64,000 nucleotides of DNA, from NCBI RefSeq assembly GCF_002091715.1, contig NZ_BDAG01000023.1, forward strand, positions 1 through 64,000, read 5' to 3'. Under the pieces are notes generated by a model. The model was not told the origin of the DNA and searched no databases. It was given only the letters and a program-made list of their open reading frames with translations. Source of the stretch: Pseudomonas migulae NBRC 103157. GTDB taxonomy: Bacteria; Pseudomonadota; Gammaproteobacteria; Pseudomonadales; Pseudomonadaceae. Shown here in pieces: positions 26,652-35,710 of the stretch (its first letter is position 1; every line of letters begins with the position of its first letter). The translations under genes and the position numbers were made by a program.

Positions 26652-28922
26652 TCAGGCCATTTCAGCCGTGGTTTCGAACTCGAAGGTCAGCTCGCCGTCC
26701 TTCAGGTCGATGTGTACCACGCCGCCATGGTCGGCCAGTTCGCCAAAGAGAATCTCTTCCGCCAGCGGACGCTTGATCTTGTCCTGGATCAAACGCGCCA
26801 TTGGTCGAGCGCCCATTGCCGAGTCGTAGCCGCCCGCCGCCAGCCAGCTGCGGGCCGCGTCGGTCACTTCCAGCTGCACGCGCTTGTCTTCCAGTTGCGC
26901 CTGAAGCTCGGTAAGGAACTTGTCCACCACGCTTTTGATGACCTCATGGCTGAGGCGACCAAACTGGATAATGGTGTCCAGACGGTTGCGGAACTCCGGC
27001 GTGAAGCTCTTCTTGATCACTTCCATCGCATCGGACGAGTGGTCCTGATGGGTGAAACCGATCGAAGCACGCGCTGCAGTCTCGGCACCGGCGTTGGTCG
27101 TCATGATGACGATCACGTTACGGAAGTCCGCCTTGCGCCCGTTGTTATCGGTCAGCGTACCGTGGTCCATGACCTGCAGCAGCAGGTTGAAGACTTCCGG
27201 ATGCGCCTTCTCGATCTCATCGAGCAACAGCACGCAGTGAGGCTGCTTGGTGATGGCTTCGGTCAGCAGACCGCCCTGATCGAACCCGACATAGCCAGGA
27301 GGCGCACCGATCAGACGCGATACGGTGTGGCGCTCCATGTACTCGGACATGTCGAAGCGAACCAGCTCGATCCCCAACGCCTTGGCCAACTGACGCGCCG
27401 CTTCGGTTTTACCGACGCCGGTCGGGCCTGCGAACAGGAACGAACCGACAGGCTTGTCAGGCGACTTGAGGCCGGCACGGGACAGTTTGATCGCAGTCGA
27501 CAGCGAGTCGATTGCAGCATCCTGACCAAATACCGTCAGCTTCAGGTCACGCTCGAGGTTACGCAGCAGTTCTTTATCGGAACTGGTGACGTGCTTGGGC
27601 GGAATCCGCGCGATTTTCGCGACGATGTCCTCGACCTGAGGCACTTCGATGCGTTTCACGCGTTTCTCGATCGGCTGCAGACGCTGGTAAGCGCCCGCCT
27701 CGTCGATCACGTCGATGGCCTTGTCCGGCATGTGCCGATCATTGATGTAACGCGAAGCCAGTTCGGCAGCGGCGCGCAGGGCTTCATCACTGTATTCGAT
27801 ATTGTGATGGAGCTCGAAGCGCCCTTTCAGGCCGCGCAGGATGCCGATGGTGTCTTCCACCGACGGCTCCGACACATCCACTTTCTGGAAGCGTCGTGCC
27901 AGGGCACGATCCTTCTCGAAGATCCCGCGGAATTCCTGGAAGGTGGTCGAACCGATGCAACGGATATCACCGGACGACAGCAGCGGCTTGAGCAGGTTCG
28001 AGGCATCCATGACGCCACCGGACGCAGCACCCGCACCGATGATGGTGTGGATCTCGTCGATGAACAGGATTGCCTGCGGACGTTTTTTCAGCTCGTTGAG
28101 CAACGCCTTGAAGCGTTTCTCGAAATCGCCGCGGTATTTGGTCCCGGCCAGCAAGGCGCCCAGATCGAGGGAATACACCACGCTGTTGGCCAGCAGGTCC
28201 GGCACCTGGTTGTCGACAATGCGTTTGGCCAGGCCTTCGGCAATCGCGGTTTTACCCACGCCCGCCTCGCCCACCAGCAGCGGATTGTTTTTGCGACGGC
28301 GCGCGAGGATCTGCGCGACACGCTCCACTTCGAGCTCACGACCGACCAGCGGATCGATACGACCCTGGCGCGCGAGTTCGTTGAGGTTACTGGCATAAGC
28401 ATCCAGAGGATTGCCTGAAGAAGAAGACTCACCGCCCTCGTCGTCCTGCATATCTTGCTCACCTTCAGAGTGATCGCCATGCCCCGGCACTTTGGAAATG
28501 CCGTGAGCGATGTAATTGACGACATCAATGCGTGCAACGCTCTGCTGTTTCAGCAGGAACACTGCCTGACTTTCTTGCTCACTGAAAATGGCAACCAGCA
28601 CATTGGCGCCAGTCACTTCGCGTTTGCCCGAGCTCTGTACGTGGAAAACAGCACGCTGCAGAACACGCTGGAAGCCCAGGGTAGGTTGGGTCTCGCGATC
28701 CTCGTCATGAATGGGGATCAGCGGCGTGGTGGAGTCGATGAACTCCTGCAGATCATGCTTGAGTTTGTCGAGGTTGGCGCCGCAGGCACGCAAAACGGTG
28801 GCGGCAGCCTCATTGTCCAATAAGGCCAGCAGAAGATGTTCGACAGTCATGAACTCATGACGCTTCGAACGGGCCTCCTTGAAGGCAAGATTGAGGGTGA
28901 CTTCGAGCTCGCGGTTTAACAT
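26652..28922 (-). CDS. clpA: ClpA, ATPase subunit of the ClpAP protease
   Basis: A 756-residue Hsp100 unfoldase. The N-domain (residues 1-143), which docks ClpS, is followed by a linker rich in Glu/Asp/Gly/Ser. AAA-1 has Walker A GEAGVGKT at 218-225; AAA-2 has GPTGVGKT near residue 500. The ClpP-docking loop contains SIGFTHQDHSSDAM (IGF, in place of IGL). It unfolds N-degron and other substrates for ClpP, which is not in this window. It is 30 bases downstream of clpS in the same direction. Confidence 0.97.
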   Translation of the reverse strand: MLNRELEVTLNLAFKEARSKRHEFMTVEHLLLALLDNEAAATVLRACGANLDKLKHDLQEFIDSTTPLIPIHDEDRETQPTLGFQRVLQRAVFHVQSSGKREVTGANVLVAIFSEQESQAVFLLKQQSVARIDVVNYIAHGISKVPGHGDHSEGEQDMQDDEGGESSSSGNPLDAYASNLNELARQGRIDPLVGRELEVERVAQILARRRKNNPLLVGEAGVGKTAIAEGLAKRIVDNQVPDLLANSVVYSLDLGALLAGTKYRGDFEKRFKALLNELKKRPQAILFIDEIHTIIGAGAASGGVMDASNLLKPLLSSGDIRCIGSTTFQEFRGIFEKDRALARRFQKVDVSEPSVEDTIGILRGLKGRFELHHNIEYSDEALRAAAELASRYINDRHMPDKAIDVIDEAGAYQRLQPIEKRVKRIEVPQVEDIVAKIARIPPKHVTSSDKELLRNLERDLKLTVFGQDAAIDSLSTAIKLSRAGLKSPDKPVGSFLFAGPTGVGKTEAARQLAKALGIELVRFDMSEYMERHTVSRLIGAPPGYVGFDQGGLLTEAITKQPHCVLLLDEIEKAHPEVFNLLLQVMDHGTLTDNNGRKADFRNVIVIMTTNAGAETAARASIGFTHQDHSSDAMEVIKKSFTPEFRNRLDTIIQFGRLSHEVIKSVVDKFLTELQAQLEDKRVQLEVTDAARSWLAAGGYDSAMGARPMARLIQDKIKRPLAEEILFGELADHGGVVHIDLKDGELTFEFETTAEMA

Positions 28923-28952
28923 AGCTTCACCTCATACCCAAGTGGTCGGCGA

Positions 28953-29315
28953 TTAACCGTCCTTCTCGATTTCACAGAGTAGCGGATGCTGGCTTTCCCT
29001 GGCGTACTGGTTGACCTGCATGGCCTTGGTCTCGGCAATGTCGCGGGTAAACACTCCACATACTGCCCGCCCTTCTGTGTGGACGGCCAGCATGACCTTG
29101 GTCGCCAGCTCGCGATTCAGGTTAAAAAACACCTCGAGCACTTCGACGACGAAATCCATCGGTGTGTAGTCATCATTGAACAAAACCACCTTGTACATCG
29201 GCGGCGCCTGTAAAGCAGGCTTGGCCTCCTGAACAGCAATGCCTGCGGAATCGTCGTCGTGTAAATCAGGGCGATCCTGATTGAATGTTAGTCGAATCTG
29301 GCTGATTGCATGCAT
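28953..29315 (-). CDS. clpS: ClpS, N-degron adaptor of ClpAP
   Basis: A 120-residue N-recognin. The folded core begins at YKVVLFNDDYTPMDFVVEVL, which contains the hydrophobic pocket and the acidic N-terminus-binding residues. It continues to MLAVHTEGRAVCGVFTRDIAETKA. An unstructured N-terminal tail of about 38 residues needed for inhibition of other ClpA work precedes it. It is co-directional with clpA and divergent from cspD. Confidence 0.96.
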   Translation of the reverse strand: MHAISQIRLTFNQDRPDLHDDDSAGIAVQEAKPALQAPPMYKVVLFNDDYTPMDFVVEVLEVFFNLNRELATKVMLAVHTEGRAVCGVFTRDIAETKAMQVNQYARESQHPLLCEIEKDG

Positions 29316-29493
29316 GGAAAGAAAGGTTCGTCAGTTGTGCGAATACAGTAGTGGGGCCTGTTGTGAACGATTTCAACACCGACTGCCCGGTCACCTTGAC
29401 TATCGGCAAAACGGTGTTACAACCAATAGAGCCCACAGTGGGTAAAAAAGGTCCGCGGAGTCAATCTTATTTACAGGATTCGACTGCGGATGT

Positions 29494-29519
29494 ACTGGAT
29501 GATACTCCAGTGATGGAGT
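29494..29519 (+). promoter_or_regulatory. Two mutually exclusive hairpins in the cspD leader
   Basis: ACTGGA (29494-29499) can pair with TCCAGT (29506-29511), while ACTCCA (29504-29509) can pair with TGGAGT (29514-29519). Both use TCCA at 29506-29509, so only one can form. The cspD ribosome-binding site follows at 29528. A regulatory role is inference. Confidence 0.35.
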
Positions 29520-29540
29520 CTGTTGCAGAGGGATATGAGC

Positions 29541-29828
29541 ATGGCGGTCGGTAAGGTGAAATGGTTCAACAATGCCAAAGGGTTCGGTTTCATTAACACC
29601 GACGCCAGAGAAGGTCGTGACGAGGATGGTAAGGATATCGATTTCTTTGCCCACTATTCGGCCATTGAGATGGACGGATACAAGACCCTCAAGGCCGGGC
29701 AAATCGTAAATTTCGAGATCATCCAGGGCCCCAAAGGCTTGCACGCCGTGAAGATCACGGCAGCGCCTGCTGAGCATGATCACGCCAAGCCCTCCCATCA
29801 TGGCCATCATGAAAAGGTATCGAACTGA
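29541..29828 (+). CDS. cspD: Cold-shock-domain protein CspD
   Basis: A 95-residue protein with one cold-shock domain. RNP1 is GFGFINTDA and RNP2 is DIDFFAHYSAI. An insert GREGRDEDGKD-like acidic loop and a His-rich C-terminal tail (EHDHAKPSHHGHHEK) distinguish it from 70-residue Csp proteins. I use the ATG at 29541, seven bases after AGAGGG; the ATG at 29535 is too close. In enterobacteria cspD is also divergent from clpS and is a stationary-phase replication inhibitor; the same role is inferred. Confidence 0.9.
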   Translation: MAVGKVKWFNNAKGFGFINTDAREGRDEDGKDIDFFAHYSAIEMDGYKTLKAGQIVNFEIIQGPKGLHAVKITAAPAEHDHAKPSHHGHHEKVSN

Positions 29829-29848
29829 CGCGACCGATCTTCCAGTCA

Positions 29849-29878
29849 TAAAAAAACCGCCCGAAGGCGGTTTTTTTG
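29849..29878. terminator. Bidirectional terminator between cspD and icd
   Basis: AAAAAAACCGCC-CGAA-GGCGGTTTTTTT has runs of A and T on both sides, serving the converging cspD and icd genes. Confidence 0.92.
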
Positions 29879-29889
29879 TGCCAACTCGC

Positions 29890-31146
29890 TTACATGTGCG
29901 AAATCAGCGCGTCGCCGAAGCCGGAAGAAGACACCAGTTTGGCGCCCTCCATCAGACGTTCGAAGTCATAGGTCACGGTCTTCGCGGAGATCGCACCATT
30001 GGTGCCCTTGATGATCAGGTCGGCGGCTTCGGTCCAGCCAAGGTGACGCAGCATCATCTCGGCGGAAAGAATCAGCGAACCCGGGTTGACCTGGTCCTTG
30101 CCGGCATACTTCGGCGCAGTACCGTGGGTCGCTTCGAACATGGCGATGGTGTCGGACAGGTTGGCACCCGGCGCGATACCGATACCGCCCACTTCCGCCG
30201 CCAGGGCGTCGGAGAGGTAGTCGCCGTTCAGGTTCAGGGTCGCGATCACATCGTATTCGGCCGGGCGCAGCAGGATCTGCTGGAGCATGGCGTCGGCGAT
30301 GGCGTCCTTGACGATGACGTTCTTGCCGGTTTTCGGGTTTTTGAACTGCATCCACGGACCGCCATCGAGCAGGGTCGCGCCGAATTCTTCAGCCGCCACT
30401 TCGTAGGCCCATTCCTTGAAGGCACCTTCGGTGAACTTCATGATGTTGCCTTTGTGCACGATGGTCAGCGAGTCGCGATCGTTGTCGACCACGTACTGCA
30501 GAGCCTTGCGCGCCAGACGCTTGGTGCCTTGCAGGGACACCGGCTTGACGCCGATACCGCAATTTTCGTCGAAACGGATCTTGGTGACGCCCATTTCTTC
30601 TTTGAGGAACTTGATGACCTTGGTCGCTTCCGGCGAACCGGCCTTCCACTCGATACCGGCATAAATGTCTTCCGAGTTTTCGCGGAAGATGGTCATGTCG
30701 ACGTCGCCTGGTTTCTTGACCGGGCTAGGCACGCCTTCGAACCAGCGCACCGGGCGCAGGCAGACATAAAGGTCGAGTTGCTGACGCAGGGCCACGTTCA
30801 GGGAACGGATGCCACCGCCGACCGGCGTGGTCAGAGGGCCCTTGATGGAAACAACGTAATCCTTGACCGCGTCCAGGGTTTCCTGAGGTAGCCAGGTGTC
30901 CTGATCGTAAACCTGAGTCGCTTTTTCCCCGGCGTAGACTTCCATCCAGGAAATTTTGCGCTCGCCGCCGTAAGCCTTCTTAACAGCAGCATCGACAACC
31001 TTGATCATGACCGGGCTGATATCAACGCCAATACCATCGCCTTCGATGAAGGGGATGATCGGGTTGTTAGGAACATTGAGAGAATGGTCCGCGTTGACGG
31101 TGATTTTGTCGCCGACTGCTGGAACCTGAATCTTCTTGTATCCCAT
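29890..31146 (-). CDS. icd: NADP-dependent isocitrate dehydrogenase, dimeric type
   Basis: A 418-residue TCA cycle enzyme. Visible are the substrate loop GGGIRSLNVALRQQLDLYVC, with S115 equivalent to the E. coli AceK phosphorylation site, and the metal/isocitrate signature NGDYLSDALAAEVGGIGIAPGANL (split family motif). NADP-type residues lie near the C-terminus. The ATG (complement 31144-31146) before GYKKIQVP is preferred over the upstream in-frame start. It is divergent from the unrelated monomeric enzyme Idh, an arrangement seen in pseudomonads. Confidence 0.96.
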   Translation of the reverse strand: MGYKKIQVPAVGDKITVNADHSLNVPNNPIIPFIEGDGIGVDISPVMIKVVDAAVKKAYGGERKISWMEVYAGEKATQVYDQDTWLPQETLDAVKDYVVSIKGPLTTPVGGGIRSLNVALRQQLDLYVCLRPVRWFEGVPSPVKKPGDVDMTIFRENSEDIYAGIEWKAGSPEATKVIKFLKEEMGVTKIRFDENCGIGVKPVSLQGTKRLARKALQYVVDNDRDSLTIVHKGNIMKFTEGAFKEWAYEVAAEEFGATLLDGGPWMQFKNPKTGKNVIVKDAIADAMLQQILLRPAEYDVIATLNLNGDYLSDALAAEVGGIGIAPGANLSDTIAMFEATHGTAPKYAGKDQVNPGSLILSAEMMLRHLGWTEAADLIIKGTNGAISAKTVTYDFERLMEGAKLVSSSGFGDALISHM

Positions 31147-31640
31147 GCTGAACTCCATTGTTTGGATTGAACATCTGGCTTCGTTCGAGCGTACCCCAGT
31201 TAAATCGGCACGCAAACCCTATGTTCCATCCATCTGCCGCAAAGCTGCACAGTTCGCGACGTACAAGCCTGAATGCAAAGGGAAAAGCGCCAAACTCAAG
31301 CACGGTGCAAGACTCTACGCCCCACGCTCCCCTGCGACCTTTAGACCAATGGACGAGAATCGTTGCATATGAACCATCGGCAGATTGCCAGCTACCTATG
31401 TATAATGCCGCCCGCTGACCACAGAGTCACGACGGCCGACCTCTCTACTACGAGGCTTGGGGCCTGAAAAAGCAGGGTTGTTACCGCAGCCCACCCGCTT
31501 GACGCTTGACCGATGCACCCAACATCACAGCAACGAAACCTCGACATTCGGCTCATGGATGACTTTGAACGAACGCGCTTACCCGGCGCCCCTCGAGTTT
31601 CTGCGCACGCTTTAGCAAAGAAGAGAGAGTTAATCCGAAT
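31147..31640. other. icd/idh divergent intergenic region
   Basis: Nearly 500 bases without a credible gene. It carries the divergent promoters. A good -10 (TATAAT, 31401-31406) reads toward idh and would leave a leader of about 230 bases; no convincing -35 sits at 16-18 bases from it. The leader contains CCTC/GAGG and GCTTGACGCTTGACC elements but no structure that I can name. Confidence 0.5.
31401..31406 (+). promoter_or_regulatory. Candidate idh -10 element
   Basis: A perfect TATAAT immediately preceded by TG, upstream of idh. The expected -35 region (CGGCAG) is poor, so an activator or extended -10 may compensate. Confidence 0.4.
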
Positions 31641-33866
31641 ATGCCCACCCGCTCGAAGATCATCTATACCTTCACCGACGAAGCTCCCGCCCTCGCCACC
31701 TATTCACTGTTGCCTATCGTAGAAGCGTTCACCGCTTCGGCTGATATCGCCGTTGAAACCCGCGATATCTCTCTTGCAGGGCGCATCCTGGCCAGCTTCC
31801 CCGAGCAATTGGGTGACAAAGCCGTAGCCGACCACCTCGCCGAACTGGGCGACCTGGCCGTTACGCCTGAAGCCAACATCATCAAGCTGCCGAACATCAG
31901 CGCTTCGGTTCCGCAACTGCAGGCCGCGATCAAAGAGCTGCAAGCCCAGGGCTTCGCACTGCCGGACTACCCGGAAACCGTGACCAGCGACGCCGACAAA
32001 GAAGCCAAGTCGCGTTACGACAAGATCAAGGGCAGCGCCGTGAACCCGGTTCTGCGCGAAGGCAACTCCGATCGTCGCGCCCCGCTGTCGGTCAAGAACT
32101 ACGCACGCAAGCACCCGCACAAAATGGGCGCCTGGGCTGCGGACTCCAAGTCCCACGTCGCGCACATGAGCACCGGTGATTTCTACGGCAGCGAAAAAGC
32201 TGCCCTGATCGACGCCGCTGACGCCGTCAAGATCGAACTGATCGCTCAAGACGGCACCATCACCGTCCTGAAAGAAAAGACCACCGTGCAAGCCGGTGAG
32301 ATCCTCGATTGCGCGGTCATGAGCAAAAACGCGCTGCGCAGCTTCATCGCTGCCGAGATCGAAGACGCCAAAGCCAAGGGCGTGCTGCTGTCGGTTCACC
32401 TGAAAGCCACCATGATGAAGGTCTCCGACCCGATCATGTTCGGCCAGATCGTTGCCGAGTTCTATAAAGACGCACTGGCCAAGCACGCTGACGTGCTGGC
32501 ACAGATCGGCTTCAACCTGAACAACGGCATCGGTGACCTGTACGCTCGCATCAAGGCTTTGCCTGCCGAGCAACAAGCGCAGATCGAAGCGGACATCCAG
32601 GCGGTCTACGCCGTTCGTCCGTCGTTGGCCATGGTCAACTCCGACAAAGGCATCACCAACCTGCACGTGCCAAGCGACGTGATCGTCGACGCCTCGATGC
32701 CGGCGATGATCCGTGACTCCGGCAAGATGTGGGGCACTGACGGTCAGCTGCACGACACCAAGGCTGTGATCCCGGATCGCTGCTACGCCACCATCTACCA
32801 GGCGGTGATCGAAGACTGCAAGCAACACGGCGCTTTCGATCCGACCACCATGGGCAGCGTGCCGAACGTTGGCCTGATGGCGAAAAAAGCCGAAGAGTAC
32901 GGCTCGCACGACAAGACTTTCCAGATCAAGGCAAACGGCGTTGTTCGCGTTACCGACAGCAAAGGCAGCCTGCTGCTGGAGCAATCGGTTGAAGCCGGCG
33001 ACATCTTCCGCATGTGCCAGACCAAAGACGCGCCGATCCAGGACTGGGTCAAACTGGCCGTCAACCGCGCTCGCGCAAGCAGCACTCCGGCGATTTTCTG
33101 GCTGGACCCGATGCGCGCCCACGACGGCGTAGTGATCGAGAAAGTTCAGGCTTACCTGAAGGATCACGACACTGCCGGCCTGGACATCCAGATCATGGCG
33201 CCAGTTGACGCGATGAAGTTCACTCTGGACCGTACTCGCGCAGGCAAGGACACCATCTCGGTGACCGGCAACGTATTGCGCGACTACCTGACCGACCTGT
33301 TCCCGATCATGGAACTGGGCACCAGCGCCAAGATGCTGTCGATCGTTCCGCTGATGAATGGCGGCGGTCTGTTCGAAACCGGCGCTGGCGGTTCGGCACC
33401 GAAGCACGTTCAGCAGCTGCTGGAAGAGAACTTCCTGCGCTGGGATTCCCTGGGCGAGTTCCTGGCCCTGGCCGCCTCCCTCGAGCATCTGGGTGTTACC
33501 TACAACAACCCTAAAGCGCTGGTGCTGGCCAAGACCCTGGACCAGGCCACCGGTCAGTTCCTGGACAACAACAAGTCGCCATCGCGCAAAGTCGGCAACA
33601 TCGACAACCGCGGGAGCCACTTCTACCTGGCGCTGTACTGGGCTCAGGCCCTGGCCGCCCAGACTGAAGACGCGGCACTGCAAGCGCAGTTCGGCGAACT
33701 GGCCAAGACCCTGACCGAGAACGAAGCAACCATCGTTGCCGAGCTCAACGCCGTTCAGGGCAAGCCAGTGGACATCGGCGGTTACTACCACGCCAATGCC
33801 GAGCTGATCAGCAAGGCCATGCGCCCGAGCAACACCTTCAACGCCGCGATCGCTGCGCTGGTTTAA
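31641..33866 (+). CDS. idh: NADP-dependent isocitrate dehydrogenase, monomeric type
   Basis: A 741-residue single-chain IDH, a different family from Icd. Hallmarks are SKIIYTFTDEAPALATYSLL, SDRRAPLSVKNYARKHPHKMG (isocitrate binding), GTDGQLHDTKAVIPDRCYAT, LDPMRAHDGVVIEKV and KSPSRKVGNIDNRGSHFYLA. The length matches the Azotobacter and Corynebacterium enzymes. It carries out the same reaction as Icd, and because it is not an AceK target type it can escape phosphorylation control; this last point is family knowledge. Confidence 0.97.
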   Translation: MPTRSKIIYTFTDEAPALATYSLLPIVEAFTASADIAVETRDISLAGRILASFPEQLGDKAVADHLAELGDLAVTPEANIIKLPNISASVPQLQAAIKELQAQGFALPDYPETVTSDADKEAKSRYDKIKGSAVNPVLREGNSDRRAPLSVKNYARKHPHKMGAWAADSKSHVAHMSTGDFYGSEKAALIDAADAVKIELIAQDGTITVLKEKTTVQAGEILDCAVMSKNALRSFIAAEIEDAKAKGVLLSVHLKATMMKVSDPIMFGQIVAEFYKDALAKHADVLAQIGFNLNNGIGDLYARIKALPAEQQAQIEADIQAVYAVRPSLAMVNSDKGITNLHVPSDVIVDASMPAMIRDSGKMWGTDGQLHDTKAVIPDRCYATIYQAVIEDCKQHGAFDPTTMGSVPNVGLMAKKAEEYGSHDKTFQIKANGVVRVTDSKGSLLLEQSVEAGDIFRMCQTKDAPIQDWVKLAVNRARASSTPAIFWLDPMRAHDGVVIEKVQAYLKDHDTAGLDIQIMAPVDAMKFTLDRTRAGKDTISVTGNVLRDYLTDLFPIMELGTSAKMLSIVPLMNGGGLFETGAGGSAPKHVQQLLEENFLRWDSLGEFLALAASLEHLGVTYNNPKALVLAKTLDQATGQFLDNNKSPSRKVGNIDNRGSHFYLALYWAQALAAQTEDAALQAQFGELAKTLTENEATIVAELNAVQGKPVDIGGYYHANAELISKAMRPSNTFNAAIAALV

Positions 33867-33884
33867 GGTTGTAAGGATGCAAAG

Positions 33885-33911
33885 AAGCCCCGGCCCAGTG
33901 CCGGGGTTTCT
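33885..33911 (+). terminator. idh intrinsic terminator
   Basis: Stem AGCCCCGGC/GCCGGGGTT with loop CCAGT, then a T-rich tract. Confidence 0.85.
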
Positions 33912-33928
33912 GTTTCTGCCTGCGCCCC

Positions 33929-34022
33929 CCTGCAGGAGCCGGCTTGCTGGCGATAGCGGTCTACCATTCAAGATTTTTATTGATTGACACACCACTATCG
34001 CCAGCAAGCCGACTCCTACAGA
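33929..34022. repeat. REP doublet between idh and nudJ
   Basis: Inverted copies of the GCAGGAGCCGGCTTGCTGGCGATAGCGGT type at 33929-33960 and 33990-34022. Confidence 0.85.
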
Positions 34023-34058
34023 GATCAGTTTTCACAATTCAACATTTGAGGAAGCCTC

Positions 34059-34505
34059 ATGGATTGGAAACCCCACATCACCGTCGCCACCATCGTCGAA
34101 GACAACGGCTGTTTCCTGATGGTCGAAGAAACCAAACACGGACGAACGGTACTCAACCAGCCCGCGGGTCACCTCGACCCGGACGAAACCCTGATCGAAG
34201 CCGCCGTACGCGAAACCCTTGAGGAAACCGGCTGGGACGTCGAGCCGACTGGCGTGGTGGGCATTTACCTCTACACTGCCCCAAGCAACGGCGTGACCTA
34301 CCAGCGGGTCTGCTTCAGTGCAAAACCGCTCAAGCATCACCCCGACTATCAGCTGGACGACGGTATTGTCGGCGCAAAATGGCTGACACGTGACGAACTG
34401 CTGGAACAGCGCGCAAACTGGCGCAGTGAGCTGATCATCCGCTGTATCGATGATTATCTGGACGGCAAACACTTCAGTCTCGAACTGATCCGCCCTTCTC
34501 TTTAG
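34059..34505 (+). CDS. nudJ: Nudix phosphatase NudJ
   Basis: A 148-residue Nudix hydrolase with a full Nudix box, GHLDPDETLIEAAVRETLEETGW (positions about 38-60). The context nudJ-mnmA-hflD-purB equals that of E. coli, where NudJ hydrolyses thiamin pyrophosphate pyrimidine and nucleoside di/triphosphates. It is 59 bases upstream of mnmA. Confidence 0.92.
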   Translation: MDWKPHITVATIVEDNGCFLMVEETKHGRTVLNQPAGHLDPDETLIEAAVRETLEETGWDVEPTGVVGIYLYTAPSNGVTYQRVCFSAKPLKHHPDYQLDDGIVGAKWLTRDELLEQRANWRSELIIRCIDDYLDGKHFSLELIRPSL

Positions 34506-34531
34506 CCTTGCGGGCTTCGGCCTGCTAGAAT
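34502..34531 (+). promoter_or_regulatory. Candidate mnmA promoter
   Basis: TTAGCC at 34502-34507 and TAGAAT at 34526-34531 are 18 bases apart, at the end of nudJ. Moderate match to sigma-70. Confidence 0.3.
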
Positions 34532-34564
34532 CGCGTCCTTTTTCAAGACACTCATTGAATCCCT

Positions 34565-35710
34565 ATGCGTGATCCAGCCCCTTCTGACACACAAAAGAAG
34601 CGCGTCATTGTCGGTATGTCCGGCGGCGTGGACTCTTCCGTTTCCGCTCTCCTGCTGATCGAGCAGGGTTATGAGGTGGAAGGCCTGTTCATGAAGAACT
34701 GGGAAGAAGACGATGGAACGGAATACTGCACCGCCATGGATGACCTGGCGGACGCCCAGGCCGTGTGCGACAAGATTGGCATCAAGCTGCACACCGCCAA
34801 CTTCGCCGCCGAGTACTGGGACAACGTGTTCGAGCACTTCCTCGCCGAATACAAGGCCGGTCGAACGCCAAACCCGGACATCCTGTGCAACCGCGAGATC
34901 AAGTTCAAGGCGTTCCTCGACTACGCCATGGTGCTGGGCGCCGACCTGATCGCCACCGGTCACTACGTGCGCCGCCGCGACATCGATGGCCGCACCGAGC
35001 TGCTCAAGGGCCTGGATCCGAACAAGGACCAGAGCTATTTCCTGCACGCCGTCGGCGGCGAACAGATCGCCAAGACGCTGTTCCCGGTCGGCGAACTGGA
35101 AAAACCCCAGGTCCGCGCGATTGCCGAGAAATACGAACTGGCGACCGCAAAGAAAAAGGATTCCACCGGGATCTGCTTTATCGGCGAGCGCCGTTTCAGC
35201 GATTTCCTCAAGCAATACCTTCCGGCCCAGCCCGGCGAAATCAAGACCACCGAAGGTGAAGTCATCGGCCGCCACCACGGCTTGATGTACCACACCATCG
35301 GCCAGCGCCAGGGCCTCGGCATCGGCGGCTTGAAAGACGCCAGCGACGAGCCGTGGTACGTGCTGATCAAAGACCTGGAGCACAACGAATTGATCGTTGG
35401 CCAGGGCAATGACCACCCTTACCTGTTTTCCCGCGCCCTGCTCGCCTCGGACATCTATTGGGTCAACCCGATCGACCTGACCGAGCCGCGCAAGCTGACC
35501 GCCAAAGTCCGCTATCGCCAGAGCGACCAGCCTTGCACGCTGGAAAAGACTGCCACCGGCTACCGCGCGACCTTCGATGACCCGCAACGCGCGGTCACCC
35601 CGGGTCAGTCCGTGGTGTTCTACGACGGTGAAATCTGCCTTGGTGGCGGCGTGATCGAAGTGGCGGAACCGTGGACCAGCAAAGGCACTCTTCAAGGCGC
35701 GCAGCAATGA
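34565..35710 (+). CDS. mnmA: tRNA-specific 2-thiouridylase MnmA
   Basis: A 381-residue enzyme that adds sulfur to U34 of tRNA-Lys, -Glu and -Gln, using sulfur relayed through TusE. The ATP pyrophosphatase PP-loop MSGGVDSS is at residues 18-25. The catalytic cysteines are C108 (NPDILCNREIKF) and C204 (DSTGICFIGER). The stop overlaps the hflD start (ATGA at 35707). Confidence 0.97.
   Translation: MRDPAPSDTQKKRVIVGMSGGVDSSVSALLLIEQGYEVEGLFMKNWEEDDGTEYCTAMDDLADAQAVCDKIGIKLHTANFAAEYWDNVFEHFLAEYKAGRTPNPDILCNREIKFKAFLDYAMVLGADLIATGHYVRRRDIDGRTELLKGLDPNKDQSYFLHAVGGEQIAKTLFPVGELEKPQVRAIAEKYELATAKKKDSTGICFIGERRFSDFLKQYLPAQPGEIKTTEGEVIGRHHGLMYHTIGQRQGLGIGGLKDASDEPWYVLIKDLEHNELIVGQGNDHPYLFSRALLASDIYWVNPIDLTEPRKLTAKVRYRQSDQPCTLEKTATGYRATFDDPQRAVTPGQSVVFYDGEICLGGGVIEVAEPWTSKGTLQGAQQ

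Noticed and set aside
31407..31640. Possible tRNA or structured RNA ahead of idh
   Set aside because: No cloverleaf, TTCGANTC box or CCA end; only short stems that could be chance.
31704..34007. 767-codon minus-strand frame opposite idh
   Set aside because: Spans a terminator and a REP and is opposite a clear gene; no ribosome-binding site or domain.
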